A stretch of DNA of 64,000 bases from an uncultured Methylococcaceae bacterium. GTDB lineage: Bacteria > Pseudomonadota > Gammaproteobacteria > Methylococcales > Methylococcaceae. The position numbers and the translations under genes were made by a program. The notes under the pieces were generated by a model. The model did no database searches. It was not told the origin of the DNA and saw only the letters and a program-made list of their open reading frames with translations. Below, in pieces: positions 25,717 to 35,909 of this stretch (positions are counted from its first letter, which is position 1; each line of letters begins with the position of its first letter). The DNA is taken from the NCBI GenBank assembly GCA_903859815.1, contig CAIOOA010000067.1, forward strand, positions 124,001-188,000, written 5' to 3'.

Positions 25717-26829
25717 ATGGATCCATTTTATCAAAAATTCTTTCAAGCTTTGCCGATCCATTATGTGAATACAGACGAAGATCTGCATTTGTTGACCCCG
25801 GAAGAACTTCATTTAGTCAGAAAAACCGAACGATGGGCTTTATGGTTAGCCGTATTGATTGAACTGGTCGCATATTTACTCATTTTCCTGCCACTTTATG
25901 AGTTCCCTGATTTTTTTGAATCACACACCATTAGCCTAGGTGGACCATTTATTCATTTAACGGGGAAGTTTCATTGGGTGAAAGATGGTTGGATGATATT
26001 AGTGACCATCACCGAACTCTATGTCTTACTGTTGCTTAACTTGGCTGCGGTTCATGGCATTGCCGTGGCTACAGGGTATATAAAAAGGCATGAAATGGCC
26101 CAAGACACGATTGGCTTGATTAAAATCGCATTAGAAAGGCAATTTTCAGAACTACAACAATTTGGGATTGACCCTTATCAGCGAATGAGTCCTTGGATGC
26201 TGTATATTTTCCTAGCTTTCAATCGTTTAAAGGGTTTAATCGGGAGTGTGATAGCACGGGCAGTGATATCCAACCTTTTTGGACGTGAGATACTGAGAGT
26301 TTACTTGGATTTTTCGGGTATGCCTATCTACATGGCAATCAACTGGTATACTACACGCATAATTCTCCGCAATGCCCGCGTTGTGATTATGGGCCAAACC
26401 TCCATTGAAATTGTGCAACGACAATTGCCTGATGTGCATTTAACTCCGAGCGAAAAGGATCTTATCTATGATAGTTTGCAGTTCATTGCGGTCAACAAGC
26501 AGGATTATCATGCCAACCATTATTACCTAACCAAAGCCATGGTCGAACATTATGGCATTGAGATTCAAGCATCTCATCCTCTTCCCCCTGATTATTTGGA
26601 CAAATTAAAATCATCGAGACCGATAGTCGCAAACATTTGCAAACTTATCATTGTTCTTGGGTTTATACTTGATGGGACGCTTTCATGGCGGGAACGCCGG
26701 GAACTTGCATTCCTGCAACAGGAAGGCATCCTATCCCTCAGCTATGCTGATTTGGAAGGCTATAGGCGTCAATTCGTCGACGGACAGGGACTCGATGAGG
26801 TAACCAGCCACTTGCTGCAAGCCTCCTAA
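25717..26829 (+). CDS. Conserved-looking membrane protein of unknown function
   Basis: A 370-residue protein with at least two strong membrane helices (about 44-63, LWLAVLIELVAYLLIFLPLY; about 92-115, WMILVTITELYVLLLLNLAAVHG) and weaker hydrophobic segments near 185-215 and 305-322. The N terminus (HYVNTDEDLHLLTPEEL) and C terminus (LSYADLEGYRRQFVDGQGLDEVTSHLL) are soluble and charged. The general layout reminds me of the uncharacterised LBF_2804-type membrane proteins, but I cannot confirm that. The ATG at 25717 is the only good start. It follows the broken methyltransferase and precedes pncC by 27 bp. Confidence 0.7.
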   Translation: MDPFYQKFFQALPIHYVNTDEDLHLLTPEELHLVRKTERWALWLAVLIELVAYLLIFLPLYEFPDFFESHTISLGGPFIHLTGKFHWVKDGWMILVTITELYVLLLLNLAAVHGIAVATGYIKRHEMAQDTIGLIKIALERQFSELQQFGIDPYQRMSPWMLYIFLAFNRLKGLIGSVIARAVISNLFGREILRVYLDFSGMPIYMAINWYTTRIILRNARVVIMGQTSIEIVQRQLPDVHLTPSEKDLIYDSLQFIAVNKQDYHANHYYLTKAMVEHYGIEIQASHPLPPDYLDKLKSSRPIVANICKLIIVLGFILDGTLSWRERRELAFLQQEGILSLSYADLEGYRRQFVDGQGLDEVTSHLLQAS

Positions 26830-26856
26830 ACTAGTATAGATTGCAGAGCCATATTC

Positions 26857-27348
26857 ATGAACGAAGACAATCAGTTACAGAGCTTAGCACAAAAAGTCGC
26901 AGATAAACTTCATGAACAAGGCCATAAACTGACTGCGGCAGAATCATGCACAGGAGGTTGGATATGCCAAATCTTGACTGACATTGCCGGCAGTTCGGCT
27001 TGGTTTGACTGTGGATTCATCACTTATTCGAATCAAGCCAAGCAGGATATGCTGGGCGTACCAAAATCCATCTTGGACGAATATGGCGCAGTTAGCGAGC
27101 AAACAGTGTTAGCTATGGTGGCCGGGGCATTGCGGAATAGTCAGGCTGACTCAGCGTTGGCAGTCAGCGGTATTGCCGGGCCAAGCGGAGGAACCGTTGG
27201 CAAACCTGTTGGCACGGTTTGGTTTGCATGGCAACAACGAAACGGCAATTTTGCCAGCAAAATAATACATTTCGATGGCGACCGGCGCTCAGTGCGAATA
27301 CAAGCGGTGGCTACGGCCTTGCAGGGTTTGTTGGATATTTATGGCTAA
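26857..27348 (+). CDS. pncC: Nicotinamide-nucleotide amidase (CinA C-terminal family)
   Basis: A 163-residue enzyme that deamidates nicotinamide mononucleotide to nicotinate mononucleotide in pyridine-nucleotide recycling. Family landmarks: LTAAESCTGGWICQILTDI (catalytic Ser region, about 27-45), FDCGFITYSNQAKQDMLGV, AVSGIAGPSGGTVGKPVGTVWFAW. It is the stand-alone short form without the N-terminal CinA domain. It overlaps the following thpR by 8 nt. Confidence 0.93.
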   Translation: MNEDNQLQSLAQKVADKLHEQGHKLTAAESCTGGWICQILTDIAGSSAWFDCGFITYSNQAKQDMLGVPKSILDEYGAVSEQTVLAMVAGALRNSQADSALAVSGIAGPSGGTVGKPVGTVWFAWQQRNGNFASKIIHFDGDRRSVRIQAVATALQGLLDIYG

Positions 27349-27871
27349 CGACCAACATAGACTGTTTTTTGCCCTCTGGCCGGAGATAGCAACCCGCAAT
27401 GAGTTGGCTGACTTGTCAAATCGTCTGCGATCCAACACCCCCGCCCGTTGGATTAGGCCGGAAAATCTTCATATCACCTTAGCCTTTCTTGGCGACGTGG
27501 AGAAAGGGCGCATAAAAAGTCTGGCCTCCGCAGCTAGCGAAGTCGAACCACGGGGTGTAAAATTCAAGCTTGACCGCATAGAACATTGGCGTAAGCCCCA
27601 AGTGATTTGCCTGACCGCGGCAGAACCCTCGGGTGTTTTGGATGATCTTGCCACCGACTTGACCTCCCGGCTTCGAAATGCAGGCTTCATTTTGGAAAAT
27701 CGCCCTTTCCGCGCCCACCTGACTCTAGCCCGGAAAGCAGTTGCACACGCTACGGAAATTCGCTTGCAGGAAAACATCGTTTGGGAATCAAGGGAATTCG
27801 CTTTAGTCGAATCCACACATCATCCCGAAGGGTCCCTTTACACAACTCTATCGTCATGGCCTTTGCAATAA
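27341..27871 (+). CDS. thpR: RNA 2',3'-cyclic phosphodiesterase
   Basis: A 176-residue 2H phosphoesterase of the ThpR (LigT-like) family. The start is the ATG at 27341 (MANDQHRLFFALWPE), overlapping pncC by 8 nt; the frame extends upstream but only inside pncC. The two catalytic motifs are HITLAFLG (about 44-51) and HLTLARK (about 125), flanked by the typical RLFFALWP and WRKPQVICL strands. It acts on 2',3'-cyclic phosphate RNA ends; the cellular substrate is not known. Confidence 0.92.
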   Translation: MANDQHRLFFALWPEIATRNELADLSNRLRSNTPARWIRPENLHITLAFLGDVEKGRIKSLASAASEVEPRGVKFKLDRIEHWRKPQVICLTAAEPSGVLDDLATDLTSRLRNAGFILENRPFRAHLTLARKAVAHATEIRLQENIVWESREFALVESTHHPEGSLYTTLSSWPLQ

Positions 27872-28010
27872 TACTCCAAAGTATTGTTGGACGTTTGCAA
27901 ACCCCAACATTATTTTCGCGGCACATTTCACAGCAAGGCAACGTTTCTAGTGAATTGAAATATGCTAAACTATAAAAATATAAGAATAATGGAATCAGGC
28001 CATAACCATC

Positions 28011-28376
28011 ATGACATCTAAAACAGTGTTGATCGTAGATGACAGTAGACTCTCAAGGATGATCATCAAAGCCCTGATTTTGGAAAAATATCCCGATTGG
28101 CAGGTGATGGAAACAACAAACGCAGAACAAACTCTCTCTTTGGTGGACACGATCGAAGAGCCCAACCTAATCACCCTGGATGTCAACATGCCAGGGATGG
28201 ACGGCTTGTCTTTGGCTGCGATCATCAGGGAAACATGGGAGAATGTCCCTATAGTCATTATGACCGCTAACGTTCAAGAAAGCGTCAGCCGGAAGTGCGC
28301 AGAACTTAAAGTAGGCTTTGTTGAAAAGCCAATTACTGCGGATTCGGTCTCCAAAGCACTGACATATATGGAATAA
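28011..28376 (+). CDS. Single-domain response regulator (CheY-like)
   Basis: A 121-residue receiver domain: D10/D11, phospho-acceptor D57 in ITLDVNMPGMDG, the Thr of IVIMTANV and the Lys of VEKPI are all in place. It is followed 4 bp later by cheC, whose product dephosphorylates such receivers, so this is probably the CheC-controlled regulator of the chemosensory system rather than the CheY next to cheA. First gene of the plus-strand half of the locus. Confidence 0.9.
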   Translation: MTSKTVLIVDDSRLSRMIIKALILEKYPDWQVMETTNAEQTLSLVDTIEEPNLITLDVNMPGMDGLSLAAIIRETWENVPIVIMTANVQESVSRKCAELKVGFVEKPITADSVSKALTYME

Positions 28377-28380
28377 ACCT

Positions 28381-28992
28381 ATGTTCGTATTAAACGACTT
28401 ACAACAAGATGCGTTGTTGGAAATATTTAACATAGGCGTGGGAAAAGCGGCGGCGGCATTGAGTAAAATGACTTCGGAGGAGGTTCTGCTGAGTGTGCCA
28501 ACCCTTGAATTTTTGGAATGGGAGGAGGCCAAGCAACATTTACCCGGCAACGGCAAGATAATATGTGGCATTTCTCAGCGTTTTGACGGACCCTTCAACA
28601 CTGAGGCAATCCTCATGTTTCCGGAGGAGAAATCACTAGAAATTATTCGTTACATATTGGGATTGGACTCCCTGCTGGAACGGCTAACCGAAATGGAACA
28701 AGAAGCCCTCTGCGAAATTGGCAACATTGTCTTGAATGCCTGCATGGCGCCAATAGCCGACATTTTTTCGGCTGAATTTCGAGCAACAATGCCTGAATAT
28801 AGATCCGGCACGAGCGAGCATGTGCTAAGTGTGGATGTCGCAGAAACAAACCGGGTAATCATGCTGATGCTGGTCAAATTACAAATGGAAAAGCACGAGA
28901 TCGAGGGATACTTGGCATTTTTGTCGGTGTTGCCAGACATTCAGCGCTTAACCGCCAATGTTGACCGATTTATTTCTGAATTCACCAAATAA
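28381..28992 (+). CDS. cheC: CheC-family phosphatase of phosphorylated receivers
   Basis: A 203-residue CheC/CheX/FliY-type phosphatase. Two copies of the active-site helix are visible: ALLEIFNIGVGKAAAALS at about 8-25 and ALCEIGNIVLNACM at about 108-121, each with the E-x-x-N pair that orients water for attack on Asp-phosphate. In CheC the protein often works with CheD, which is encoded 2 kb downstream. It follows a single-domain response regulator by 4 bp and precedes a diguanylate cyclase. Confidence 0.9.
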   Translation: MFVLNDLQQDALLEIFNIGVGKAAAALSKMTSEEVLLSVPTLEFLEWEEAKQHLPGNGKIICGISQRFDGPFNTEAILMFPEEKSLEIIRYILGLDSLLERLTEMEQEALCEIGNIVLNACMAPIADIFSAEFRATMPEYRSGTSEHVLSVDVAETNRVIMLMLVKLQMEKHEIEGYLAFLSVLPDIQRLTANVDRFISEFTK

Positions 28993-28999
28993 CAGCCTC

Positions 29000-30049
29000 A
29001 TGACGAGCTTAGGTTCAATTTCCGACGAGTGTTTCCAGAACTCCAAATTGCATCTGGCTGAGCTAGTTGTCCGCGAAGCGCAAATTGGATTAATGGTTCT
29101 CGACACAAATGAAAAAATTGTTTTATTCAATGATTGGCTGTCAAAAGCGGCCAATCTGAAAGAAACTGAAGCCCTTGGCAAAGGGCTGACCGAACTGTTC
29201 CCGGAACTTAAAGACTCCCGCCTCCAAAACGCGGTGGAAACTTCCCTGCAAATGGGTTTCCCCGCCCTGCTCTCTCAATCCCTTAATCGAGCGCCCTTCC
29301 CTCTTTTCGCCGGGGAAGAAGAGCGTAGGATGGGGCTTCGAATCGAACAGCAAATTCAAGTCATCCCTTTGGGAAGAGGAGATTCGCCGCGGTTTTCCTT
29401 GATCCAGATTGCCAACGTAAGCGTGGCTGTCAAGCGCGAAAACATGCTACTTGAACAGGCTAAGGAATTAAAACGAAATTTGATCATTGATGGTTTGACA
29501 GGTGTATACAGTCGGCGTTATTGGGAAGAGCAAACCTTGATCGAATTACGCAAAGCTAGGCGCGCATGCCTGCCAGTGGCGATGATCATGCTGGATGTCG
29601 ATTTATTTAAAAACTACAATGACGCCTACGGACACCAAGAAGGCGACCTTTGCCTTGCCCGGGTGGCCAAAGCGGCAGCAAACGCATTGAAGCGACCCCG
29701 CGACATACTTGCACGCTATGGGGGCGAAGAATTCGTAGCACTCCTTCCAGAAACCGATCTCGAAGGCGCAACAGTCGTTTCAAAAAGGATCTTGCAATTC
29801 GTGGAATCGCTTCAAATTGCCCATAAGCAATCCGACGTGGCATCCTATGTCACCGTAAGCATGGGTGTTTCTTGCGGATTTCCAAGTGAGGGAGAATCCC
29901 AAGAAATAATATTGTCTGAAGCTGACCAAGCTTTGTATATCGCCAAAGCCGTTGGTAGGAACCGAGTGGTTTTATGCAAAAATAAAGGTTTTTTTACCAC
30001 CGACGGCAATGCGATTAACAGCTCATTGCCTGAGAGAAGGTATAGATGA
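29000..30049 (+). CDS. Diguanylate cyclase with N-terminal PAS domain
   Basis: A 349-residue soluble PAS-GGDEF protein. The PAS module spans about 20-135 (QIGLMVLDTNEKIVLFNDWLS). The GGDEF domain (about 170-330) has MLDVDLFKNYNDAYGHQEGD, the active-site GGEEF, and RPRD five residues before it, which fits the allosteric I-site RxxD. It should make cyclic di-GMP, with product inhibition. I use the ATG at 29000; another ATG at 28958 overlaps cheC by 35 nt and is possible, and neither has a clear ribosome-binding site. Its place inside a chemotaxis locus suggests that the array output includes cyclic di-GMP (inference). Confidence 0.9.
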   Translation: MTSLGSISDECFQNSKLHLAELVVREAQIGLMVLDTNEKIVLFNDWLSKAANLKETEALGKGLTELFPELKDSRLQNAVETSLQMGFPALLSQSLNRAPFPLFAGEEERRMGLRIEQQIQVIPLGRGDSPRFSLIQIANVSVAVKRENMLLEQAKELKRNLIIDGLTGVYSRRYWEEQTLIELRKARRACLPVAMIMLDVDLFKNYNDAYGHQEGDLCLARVAKAAANALKRPRDILARYGGEEFVALLPETDLEGATVVSKRILQFVESLQIAHKQSDVASYVTVSMGVSCGFPSEGESQEIILSEADQALYIAKAVGRNRVVLCKNKGFFTTDGNAINSSLPERRYR

Positions 30050-30126
30050 TCCGCTTGCAAATGGCCAAGCACAACAATCGAAAGTTCAATTCAGAAAAGT
30101 CATCAAGCCCAAAAATATTTTTTCGA

Positions 30127-30132
30127 TATAAT
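30127..30132 (+). promoter_or_regulatory. Candidate -10 box upstream of cheR
   Basis: A perfect TATAAT lies 71 bp before the cheR start, in an AT-rich 150-bp gap. No good -35 hexamer is found at 16-18 bp spacing, so this is a weak call. Confidence 0.25.
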
Positions 30133-30202
30133 CGTACTTACCCACTAGAAAAGAGATTTCAGCATTCAAGTATGCTCACTTTATAATTTCATAATTATAC
30201 CA

Positions 30203-31033
30203 ATGGATTTCCCCATATTATATACTCATGAGTTTGATTTCACTGAAGACGACTTCAGGATGATTCAAAAACTCATTTACGACTATGCTGGAATATCCTT
30301 GAGCGATGCGAAGCAGAATCTTGTTTATAGTAGGCTAAGTCGGCGTTTACGCGAAAACAACATAACTAAATTTTCTTCTTACATTCAATTATTAGCTAAG
30401 AATAAAAAGGAGTGGCAGCTTTTTATTAACGCACTCACCACAAACCTGACCTCTTTCTTCCGTGAGCCGCACCACTTTCCCGTATTGGCAGAGCACATTA
30501 AAAATTTTGATGCGAAAGAAACGATTGCCCTATGGTCTTGTGCCGCTTCGACCGGTGAAGAACCTTATTCCATGGCTATGACAATGGTCGAGCTTTTTGG
30601 CAGTTACACCCCCCCGGTACGTATCATTGCCACCGATATCGACACCCAAGCTCTTGAAAAAGCGAAAGCTGGCATATATAGCATGGACAAGGTCGACATG
30701 CTCACACCAGATCAGTTGAGACCCTTTTTTTTAAAAGGTAAATGCGAAAATGAAGGACTAGTCAAAATTCGTGATGAACTTCAGGAAATAGTCACATTTC
30801 GCCAAGTGAACTTACTAAGCGACTATTGGCCGGTACGAGGTCCATTTGCCGCTATTTTCTGCCGCAATGTAATGATTTACTTAGATAAAAAAACCCAAGC
30901 GAATCTGCTTCAGCGATTCGCGCCTTTATTGGCACCCCGTGGTCTCCTGTTTGTGGGACATTCGGAAAACATTGTTTTAATATCAAATTTGTTCAAGCTT
31001 CACAGCAGGACAGTTTACGAACTGCAAAAATAA
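30203..31033 (+). CDS. cheR: Chemoreceptor glutamate methyltransferase
   Basis: A 276-residue SAM-dependent methyltransferase that methylates Glu side chains of chemoreceptors. The N-terminal helical domain (about 14-80) is followed by the Rossmann domain: NLTSFFREPHHFPVL, ALWSCAASTGEEPYSMAMT (SAM-binding motif I), IIATDIDTQALEKA, FAAIFCRNVMIYLDK and LLFVGHSENI. A chemoreceptor with a CheR-tether-like C terminus is encoded at 35910-38147. Followed by cheD after 5 bp. Confidence 0.95.
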   Translation: MDFPILYTHEFDFTEDDFRMIQKLIYDYAGISLSDAKQNLVYSRLSRRLRENNITKFSSYIQLLAKNKKEWQLFINALTTNLTSFFREPHHFPVLAEHIKNFDAKETIALWSCAASTGEEPYSMAMTMVELFGSYTPPVRIIATDIDTQALEKAKAGIYSMDKVDMLTPDQLRPFFLKGKCENEGLVKIRDELQEIVTFRQVNLLSDYWPVRGPFAAIFCRNVMIYLDKKTQANLLQRFAPLLAPRGLLFVGHSENIVLISNLFKLHSRTVYELQK

Positions 31034-31038
31034 CGAAC

Positions 31039-31623
31039 ATGACGGTAGTGACCCTCTATTACCATCAGGTTTTTAAATGTGAAGCGGTTAATATTTTTCC
31101 AGGGCAATTTTATGTGACAGACCAGGATATTTTGATCTGCACTATCTTAGGGTCTTGTGTGGCCGCATGCATCAGGGATCGAATATCAGGCATAGGTGGA
31201 ATGAATCACTTTATACTCCCTTTTATTGGATCAGACCCTAACAATCCAGCATCCGAATCGGCAAGGTATGGAGCTTACGCAATGGAGTCTCTTGTTAATG
31301 AGGTAATTAAATTGGGTGCCATCAGAAAAAACCTTGAAGCCAAGGTATTTGGTGGTGGGAATGTATCTCGGAATTACACTAACTTCAATATAGGCAAGAA
31401 TAATGTCATTTTTGTGCGTGAGTACTTACGAAATGAGGGCATTAGAATTACTGCCGAAGACCTTGCTGACATTCAAGGGAGGAAGGTCTATTTTTTCCCA
31501 CGTTCAGGCAAAGTATTCGTAAAAAAGATGGCAATCATAACACCATCTATTTTAAATATCGAAAAGGAATACACTGACTCTATGAAAGTTGAAACGCTGT
31601 CTGACAAAATAGATTCATTGTGA
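31039..31623 (+). CDS. cheD: Chemoreceptor glutamine deamidase
   Basis: A 194-residue deamidase that converts Gln to Glu at receptor methylation sites and can bind CheC. The catalytic Cys is in [11 protein letters not shown] (about 42), the His in [10 protein letters not shown] (about 59), and the family segments [10 protein letters not shown] and [15 protein letters not shown] are present. It lies 5 bp after cheR and 16 bp before cheB. Confidence 0.93.
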   Translation: MTVVTLYYHQVFKCEAVNIFPGQFYVTDQDILICTILGSCVAACIRDRISGIGGMNHFILPFIGSDPNNPASESARYGAYAMESLVNEVIKLGAIRKNLEAKVFGGGNVSRNYTNFNIGKNNVIFVREYLRNEGIRITAEDLADIQGRKVYFFPRSGKVFVKKMAIITPSILNIEKEYTDSMKVETLSDKIDSL

Positions 31624-31639
31624 ACAGGAAGTAGATACG

Positions 31640-32716
31640 ATGAAGCTAAAAGTTTTGGTCGTGGATGACTCAGCTTTAATTCGCAGCATCATGAAGGAGA
31701 TCATCAACAGCCAACCCGACATGGAACTGGTCGGGGCTGCACCGGATGCCTATGTCGCTAGGGAACTTATCAAGCAATTGAACCCCGATGTCATAACCCT
31801 GGACGTTGAAATGCCAAAAATGGACGGCTTGGATTTCTTGGAGAAACTGATGCGCCTTAGGCCAATGCCCGTACTGATGGTTTCTTCACAAACGGAAAGG
31901 GGTTCGGAAACGACCTTGCGAGCCTTGGAGTTGGGGGCGGTGGACTTTATCACAAAACCCAAATTAGGCATACAAAGCGGCATGATGGAATACAGTCATT
32001 TAATTGCCGATAAAATTCGCCTAGTTGCAAGCGCTAAAGTTGAAAGACGAACCTTGCCAAAGAACACTATTCCAATCAAGGAAATGGAAGCCCCCTCTTT
32101 CTTGCACAACCTATCCCAAAACAATGAAAGGCTAATCGCTATTGGTGCCTCGACAGGTGGAACCGAAGCGATTAGAAGATTCCTGACACAAATGCCCGCC
32201 GATTGCCCTGCCATACTGATTGCCCAGCACATGCCTGAAGGCTTTACCCGTTCATTTGCACGCCGTCTGATGGCTTTATGTAAGATTTCAGTAAAAGAGG
32301 CAGAGGATGGGGAGCCTGTTCTGCCGGGTGTGGCTTATATCGCGCCAGGCAACCGCCACCTTCTGGTTCGGCGTAGCGGGGAACGCTATTTAACCCTCTT
32401 GGATTCAGGGCCTCCTGTCAATCGCCACAGGCCGTCGGTGGATCTCCTGTTCAGCTCCATAGCCACCAACGCTGGCAAAAAAGCAATCGGCATTATCATG
32501 ACGGGAATGGGCAAAGATGGTGCCATGGGGTTGCTTGACATGAGAAAGTCAGGGGCGATCAACTTTGCCCAAGATGAAGCAAGCTGTGCAATTTATGGCA
32601 TGCCTAAGGAAGCAGTGGCATTGGGTGCTGTTCATGTCATTGCGTCGCTTGATGATCTGCCATTTCGAGTATTGAGCTATTTGTCTTCTTTGGAGAAATC
32701 TGCTAATTTCCATTAG
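31640..32716 (+). CDS. cheB: Chemoreceptor methylesterase/response regulator
   Basis: A 358-residue two-domain adaptation enzyme. The receiver domain has D9/D10, D55 ([11 protein letters not shown]) and the Lys of DFITKP. The methylesterase domain carries the triad S171 (IGASTGG), H197 (AQHMPEGF) and D293 (GMGKDGAMG). It removes methyl groups added by CheR, under control of CheA. AGGAAG precedes the ATG. Last gene of the plus-strand half; it converges on cheW with a 35-bp gap and no obvious terminator. Confidence 0.95.
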   Translation: MKLKVLVVDDSALIRSIMKEIINSQPDMELVGAAPDAYVARELIKQLNPDVITLDVEMPKMDGLDFLEKLMRLRPMPVLMVSSQTERGSETTLRALELGAVDFITKPKLGIQSGMMEYSHLIADKIRLVASAKVERRTLPKNTIPIKEMEAPSFLHNLSQNNERLIAIGASTGGTEAIRRFLTQMPADCPAILIAQHMPEGFTRSFARRLMALCKISVKEAEDGEPVLPGVAYIAPGNRHLLVRRSGERYLTLLDSGPPVNRHRPSVDLLFSSIATNAGKKAIGIIMTGMGKDGAMGLLDMRKSGAINFAQDEASCAIYGMPKEAVALGAVHVIASLDDLPFRVLSYLSSLEKSANFH

Positions 32717-32751
32717 CAAACTCGCTAGAATAATCCGACGACTTGTTTCAT

Positions 32752-33273
32752 TTAAACCATATCTTCGTCGTTTTCAGTCAGAGCCATTTCTGGGCTAGTC
32801 ATTAGCTTATCGACGTTGATCAAAATCACCATGCGATCCCCAATTGAACACAATCCAAATAAATACTCTGATTTCAATATCGTACTGTAATTTGGCAAGC
32901 TTTGGATTTGATTAGGGTTTAGTGTAATCACGTCGGAGACACCGCTAACCACTATACCTGCCAAACGCCCATTGATATTGAGAATGATCACAGCCGTTAG
33001 ATGGTCATAAGAGGAAACCCCCAATTTGAATTTTATGCGCATGTCTACGATAGGAATAATCAAACCACGAAGGTTGGTCACTCCTTTAATATAATCGGGT
33101 ACTCCAGGGATTCGCGTGACATTATCGTAGCCGCGAATCTCTTGGACTTTAAGAATGTCGATGCCATATTCCTCATTACCCAGCATGAAAGTAAGAAACT
33201 CTTGGCAATCTTCGCCTTCCTCAACATCTTCGTCTATAGGTCTTACAAATTCCGACATCACTATGTCCATCAT
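32752..33273 (-). CDS. cheW: Chemotaxis coupling protein, first copy
   Basis: A 173-residue CheW with an acidic N-terminal extension ([14 protein letters not shown]). The core has [49 protein letters not shown] and the [13 protein letters not shown] segment that contacts receptor and CheA. It lies 9 bp after cheA. Several in-frame ATGs (33273, 33270, 33258) could be the start. The second CheW (38224-38709) brackets the receptor on the other side. Confidence 0.92.
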   Translation of the reverse strand: MMDIVMSEFVRPIDEDVEEGEDCQEFLTFMLGNEEYGIDILKVQEIRGYDNVTRIPGVPDYIKGVTNLRGLIIPIVDMRIKFKLGVSSYDHLTAVIILNINGRLAGIVVSGVSDVITLNPNQIQSLPNYSTILKSEYLFGLCSIGDRMVILINVDKLMTSPEMALTENDEDMV

Positions 33274-33282
33274 GGTAGGATA

Positions 33283-35433
33283 TTAAGAAAGGGCAAGGTT
33301 GGAGCTAGTTGGTTTTGTATAAAGCTGATTAGAAATACTCAACAACGAGGGAACATCTAGAATCAAAGAAACACTTCCATCACCCAAAATGGTCGCACCA
33401 GAAACGCCAGGAATCCTGCGAAAATTAGTTTCAAGGTTTTTTACCACTATCTGCTGCTGACCAATCAAGCTATCGACCAATAAGGCAGCTTTCTTGCCTA
33501 GCGCCTCGACGACTACGACAATGCCCTCTGTAGGTTCAGCCAAACGAGAGGGAATCGCAAAAAGTTCGTGCAAAAAGATGAGTGGTATGTACTCCTCGCG
33601 CACACGTATGACCATACCCTTGCCGCTAATCTCACGGATTTGACCAGAAACTGGTTGAAGGGATTCGACGACCACCAACAAAGGCAATATATACACTTCC
33701 TCACCCGAACGGATTAACATACCTTCGAGTATCGCCAAGGTCAATGGCAATGTAATGGTGACGTAAGTGCCCTGACCATGGATAGAATGAATGTCCACGC
33801 TTCCCCCCATGGCAGCAATATTGCGTTTCACTACATCCATTCCAACACCCCTACCGGAAACGTCTGTCACCGCCTTTGCCGTAGTGAACCCAGGGGCGAA
33901 AATAATTTGCCAGACCTCTTCGTCGCTCATTTCGTCGGAAACAGAAATCCCACAATCCATAGCCTTCCGAACAATGGTTTCCCGATCCAGACCACAGCCA
34001 TCGTCGTGGACTTGCAACACGATATTCCCGCTTTCATGGACAGCGGAAAGTGTGATTATTCCCGTTTCAGGCTTGTGATTCTGCAATCGGACGTGAGGCT
34101 CTTCAAGACCATGGTCGATGCCATTGCGAACAAGGTGGGTCAAAGGGTCGATGATACGTTCGATCAGCCCCTTGTCAAGTTCTGTGGCCCCACCGATGGT
34201 AATGAGTTTGGCCTTTTTTCCTAGTTTCCCTGCCAGTTCTCTAACCATCCTTGGAAAGCGTGAGAACACTAACTCCATCGGCATCATTCGGATCGACATG
34301 ACCGACTCCTGCAAATCGCGAGTATTCCTTGCCAAAGTGGTCAAGTGATTCAACAGTTGTTCGTGATTGATTGCGTCAATCCTCCCCGCATGTTGGTCTA
34401 TCATTGCCTGGGTGATGACCAACTCACCGACCAAATTGATCAATTGATCGACTTTTTCCAGATTTACCCGGATATACCTTGAATCTTGATTGAAAACACT
34501 AACTTCTCCCGACCTAGACTTTTCACAATTTGTATCGGCAGCTTCTTTCTTCGGAAAGGCATGTGCCGACGCTAAAAATATTGAGTTATCAATATCCTTG
34601 GTTGGGAAAGGCATGTCCCCCGCGGTTTTATCCCTATTTAATGGCTCGAACAACCCATATTCGTCGCTAGTGACAGCATTGCCGCAGACATCGTCAACCG
34701 GAATGCACCCCATTGTTTCGACGGCATTGGATAAGGCCGACACCTCCGTGATATGCACATCTTTAGGATCCATCAAAAACGAACAAATGGCAACCACATC
34801 ATCGAATGTGCTTGAGGTCTCCAATAGTAAGACAGTCCTTGCGTCAGGCAATTTCTCAAGCTTTAAGTCTCCCTTCAGGGCAAGTTCCGCTGTCAATGCC
34901 TCTAAATCATCCGTTGTAATCTGTGGCAATTCGATGCGAAAAAAATTCCTCACCTCTTCCGACGAAAGGGGTTCATCCGTTGATTTGGCGATTGCTTGGG
35001 AATGATCGGACACATCAGTGGCATCCAAATCGACCGTGCTTTGCTTAGACAAATCTCTCAGCAAACCTAAAACTTCAGTGGAAATATTGCTCTCAACCGG
35101 TAATTTTTGGTGGTGGGCGTATAGTTGCCGCTTAAGGATGTCCTTAGCCTTCAGGAATGCGCTGACATGGTCTTCCGTCAGTTTCATACTGCCCTTACGA
35201 ATCTTATCGAGCAAAGACTCCATGATATGTGTGAGTTCGACCATATCGGTCAACCCAAACGTCGCCGCCCCGCCCTTGATCGAATGCGCTGTACGAAAAA
35301 TCGCATTACACTCTTCTTTGTCAGGCGAAGATATGTCAATTGCCAACAGCAATCCCTCCATCTCAGCCAATAGCTCGCCCGATTCCTCGAAGAATACGTC
35401 AAGAAATTGACCGATATCTATCGATGAAGTCAT
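33283..35433 (-). CDS. cheA: Chemotaxis histidine kinase
   Basis: A 716-residue CheA. The Hpt domain has H50 in TAHSIKGGAATFG. A variable linker (about 130-325) follows in which no clear CheY-binding P2 domain is recognised. The dimerisation domain (about 327-390, VNLEKVDQLINLVGELVITQAM), ATPase domain (LVRNGIDHGLEEP, HDDGCGLD, GRGVGMDVVKRNI) and CheW-like regulatory domain (about 560-700) are complete. It drives the neighbouring CheY and CheB. The second cheY lies 33 bp upstream, in the same operon. Confidence 0.95.
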   Translation of the reverse strand: MTSSIDIGQFLDVFFEESGELLAEMEGLLLAIDISSPDKEECNAIFRTAHSIKGGAATFGLTDMVELTHIMESLLDKIRKGSMKLTEDHVSAFLKAKDILKRQLYAHHQKLPVESNISTEVLGLLRDLSKQSTVDLDATDVSDHSQAIAKSTDEPLSSEEVRNFFRIELPQITTDDLEALTAELALKGDLKLEKLPDARTVLLLETSSTFDDVVAICSFLMDPKDVHITEVSALSNAVETMGCIPVDDVCGNAVTSDEYGLFEPLNRDKTAGDMPFPTKDIDNSIFLASAHAFPKKEAADTNCEKSRSGEVSVFNQDSRYIRVNLEKVDQLINLVGELVITQAMIDQHAGRIDAINHEQLLNHLTTLARNTRDLQESVMSIRMMPMELVFSRFPRMVRELAGKLGKKAKLITIGGATELDKGLIERIIDPLTHLVRNGIDHGLEEPHVRLQNHKPETGIITLSAVHESGNIVLQVHDDGCGLDRETIVRKAMDCGISVSDEMSDEEVWQIIFAPGFTTAKAVTDVSGRGVGMDVVKRNIAAMGGSVDIHSIHGQGTYVTITLPLTLAILEGMLIRSGEEVYILPLLVVVESLQPVSGQIREISGKGMVIRVREEYIPLIFLHELFAIPSRLAEPTEGIVVVVEALGKKAALLVDSLIGQQQIVVKNLETNFRRIPGVSGATILGDGSVSLILDVPSLLSISNQLYTKPTSSNLALS

Positions 35434-35466
35434 CGGTTGACCCCCTGTCTTGGTTCCGGCGGGAGT

Positions 35467-35847
35467 TTATCCGTTGGCATCGCCGATTGCTTTATGGACA
35501 AGTTCCAGCAAACGCTTTGGATCGAAAGGCTTGACGATCCAGCCGGTTGCCCCAGCCTCCTTCCCCAAGGCTTTCATTTCTTCCCCTGTCTCATTGGTGA
35601 GCATAAATATGGGTATGTTCCTGTAATTTTGGGAATTGCGCAGAGCCTTGATCAACCATATCCCATCGAACTGGGGCATATTTTGATCGGTAAAAACCAA
35701 ATCAAACGGCTCAGCTTGGGACTTTTGCCAGCCATCCTTGCCATCGACAGCTTCCACCACTTCGTAACCTAGCGTATTGAGGGTGTAGGCCACCATTTGT
35801 CGTAAGGATCGCGAATCGTCTATAACCAGTATTTTTTTTGTTCTCAT
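35467..35847 (-). CDS. cheY: Chemotaxis response regulator CheY
   Basis: A 126-residue single receiver domain, phospho-acceptor D54 (VFTDQNMPQFDG), acidic pair D10/D11, Thr in MLTNET and Lys in IVKPF. Lying between the receptor and cheA genes, it is the obvious phosphorylation target of CheA. The motor or other target is not encoded here. Confidence 0.92.
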   Translation of the reverse strand: MRTKKILVIDDSRSLRQMVAYTLNTLGYEVVEAVDGKDGWQKSQAEPFDLVFTDQNMPQFDGIWLIKALRNSQNYRNIPIFMLTNETGEEMKALGKEAGATGWIVKPFDPKRLLELVHKAIGDANG

Positions 35848-35909
35848 GTTTTTCCATTCTGCTTGTTTCTTTCCTTCCGGGCAAATAAATTAGCAACCTC
35901 GAGTTTTTT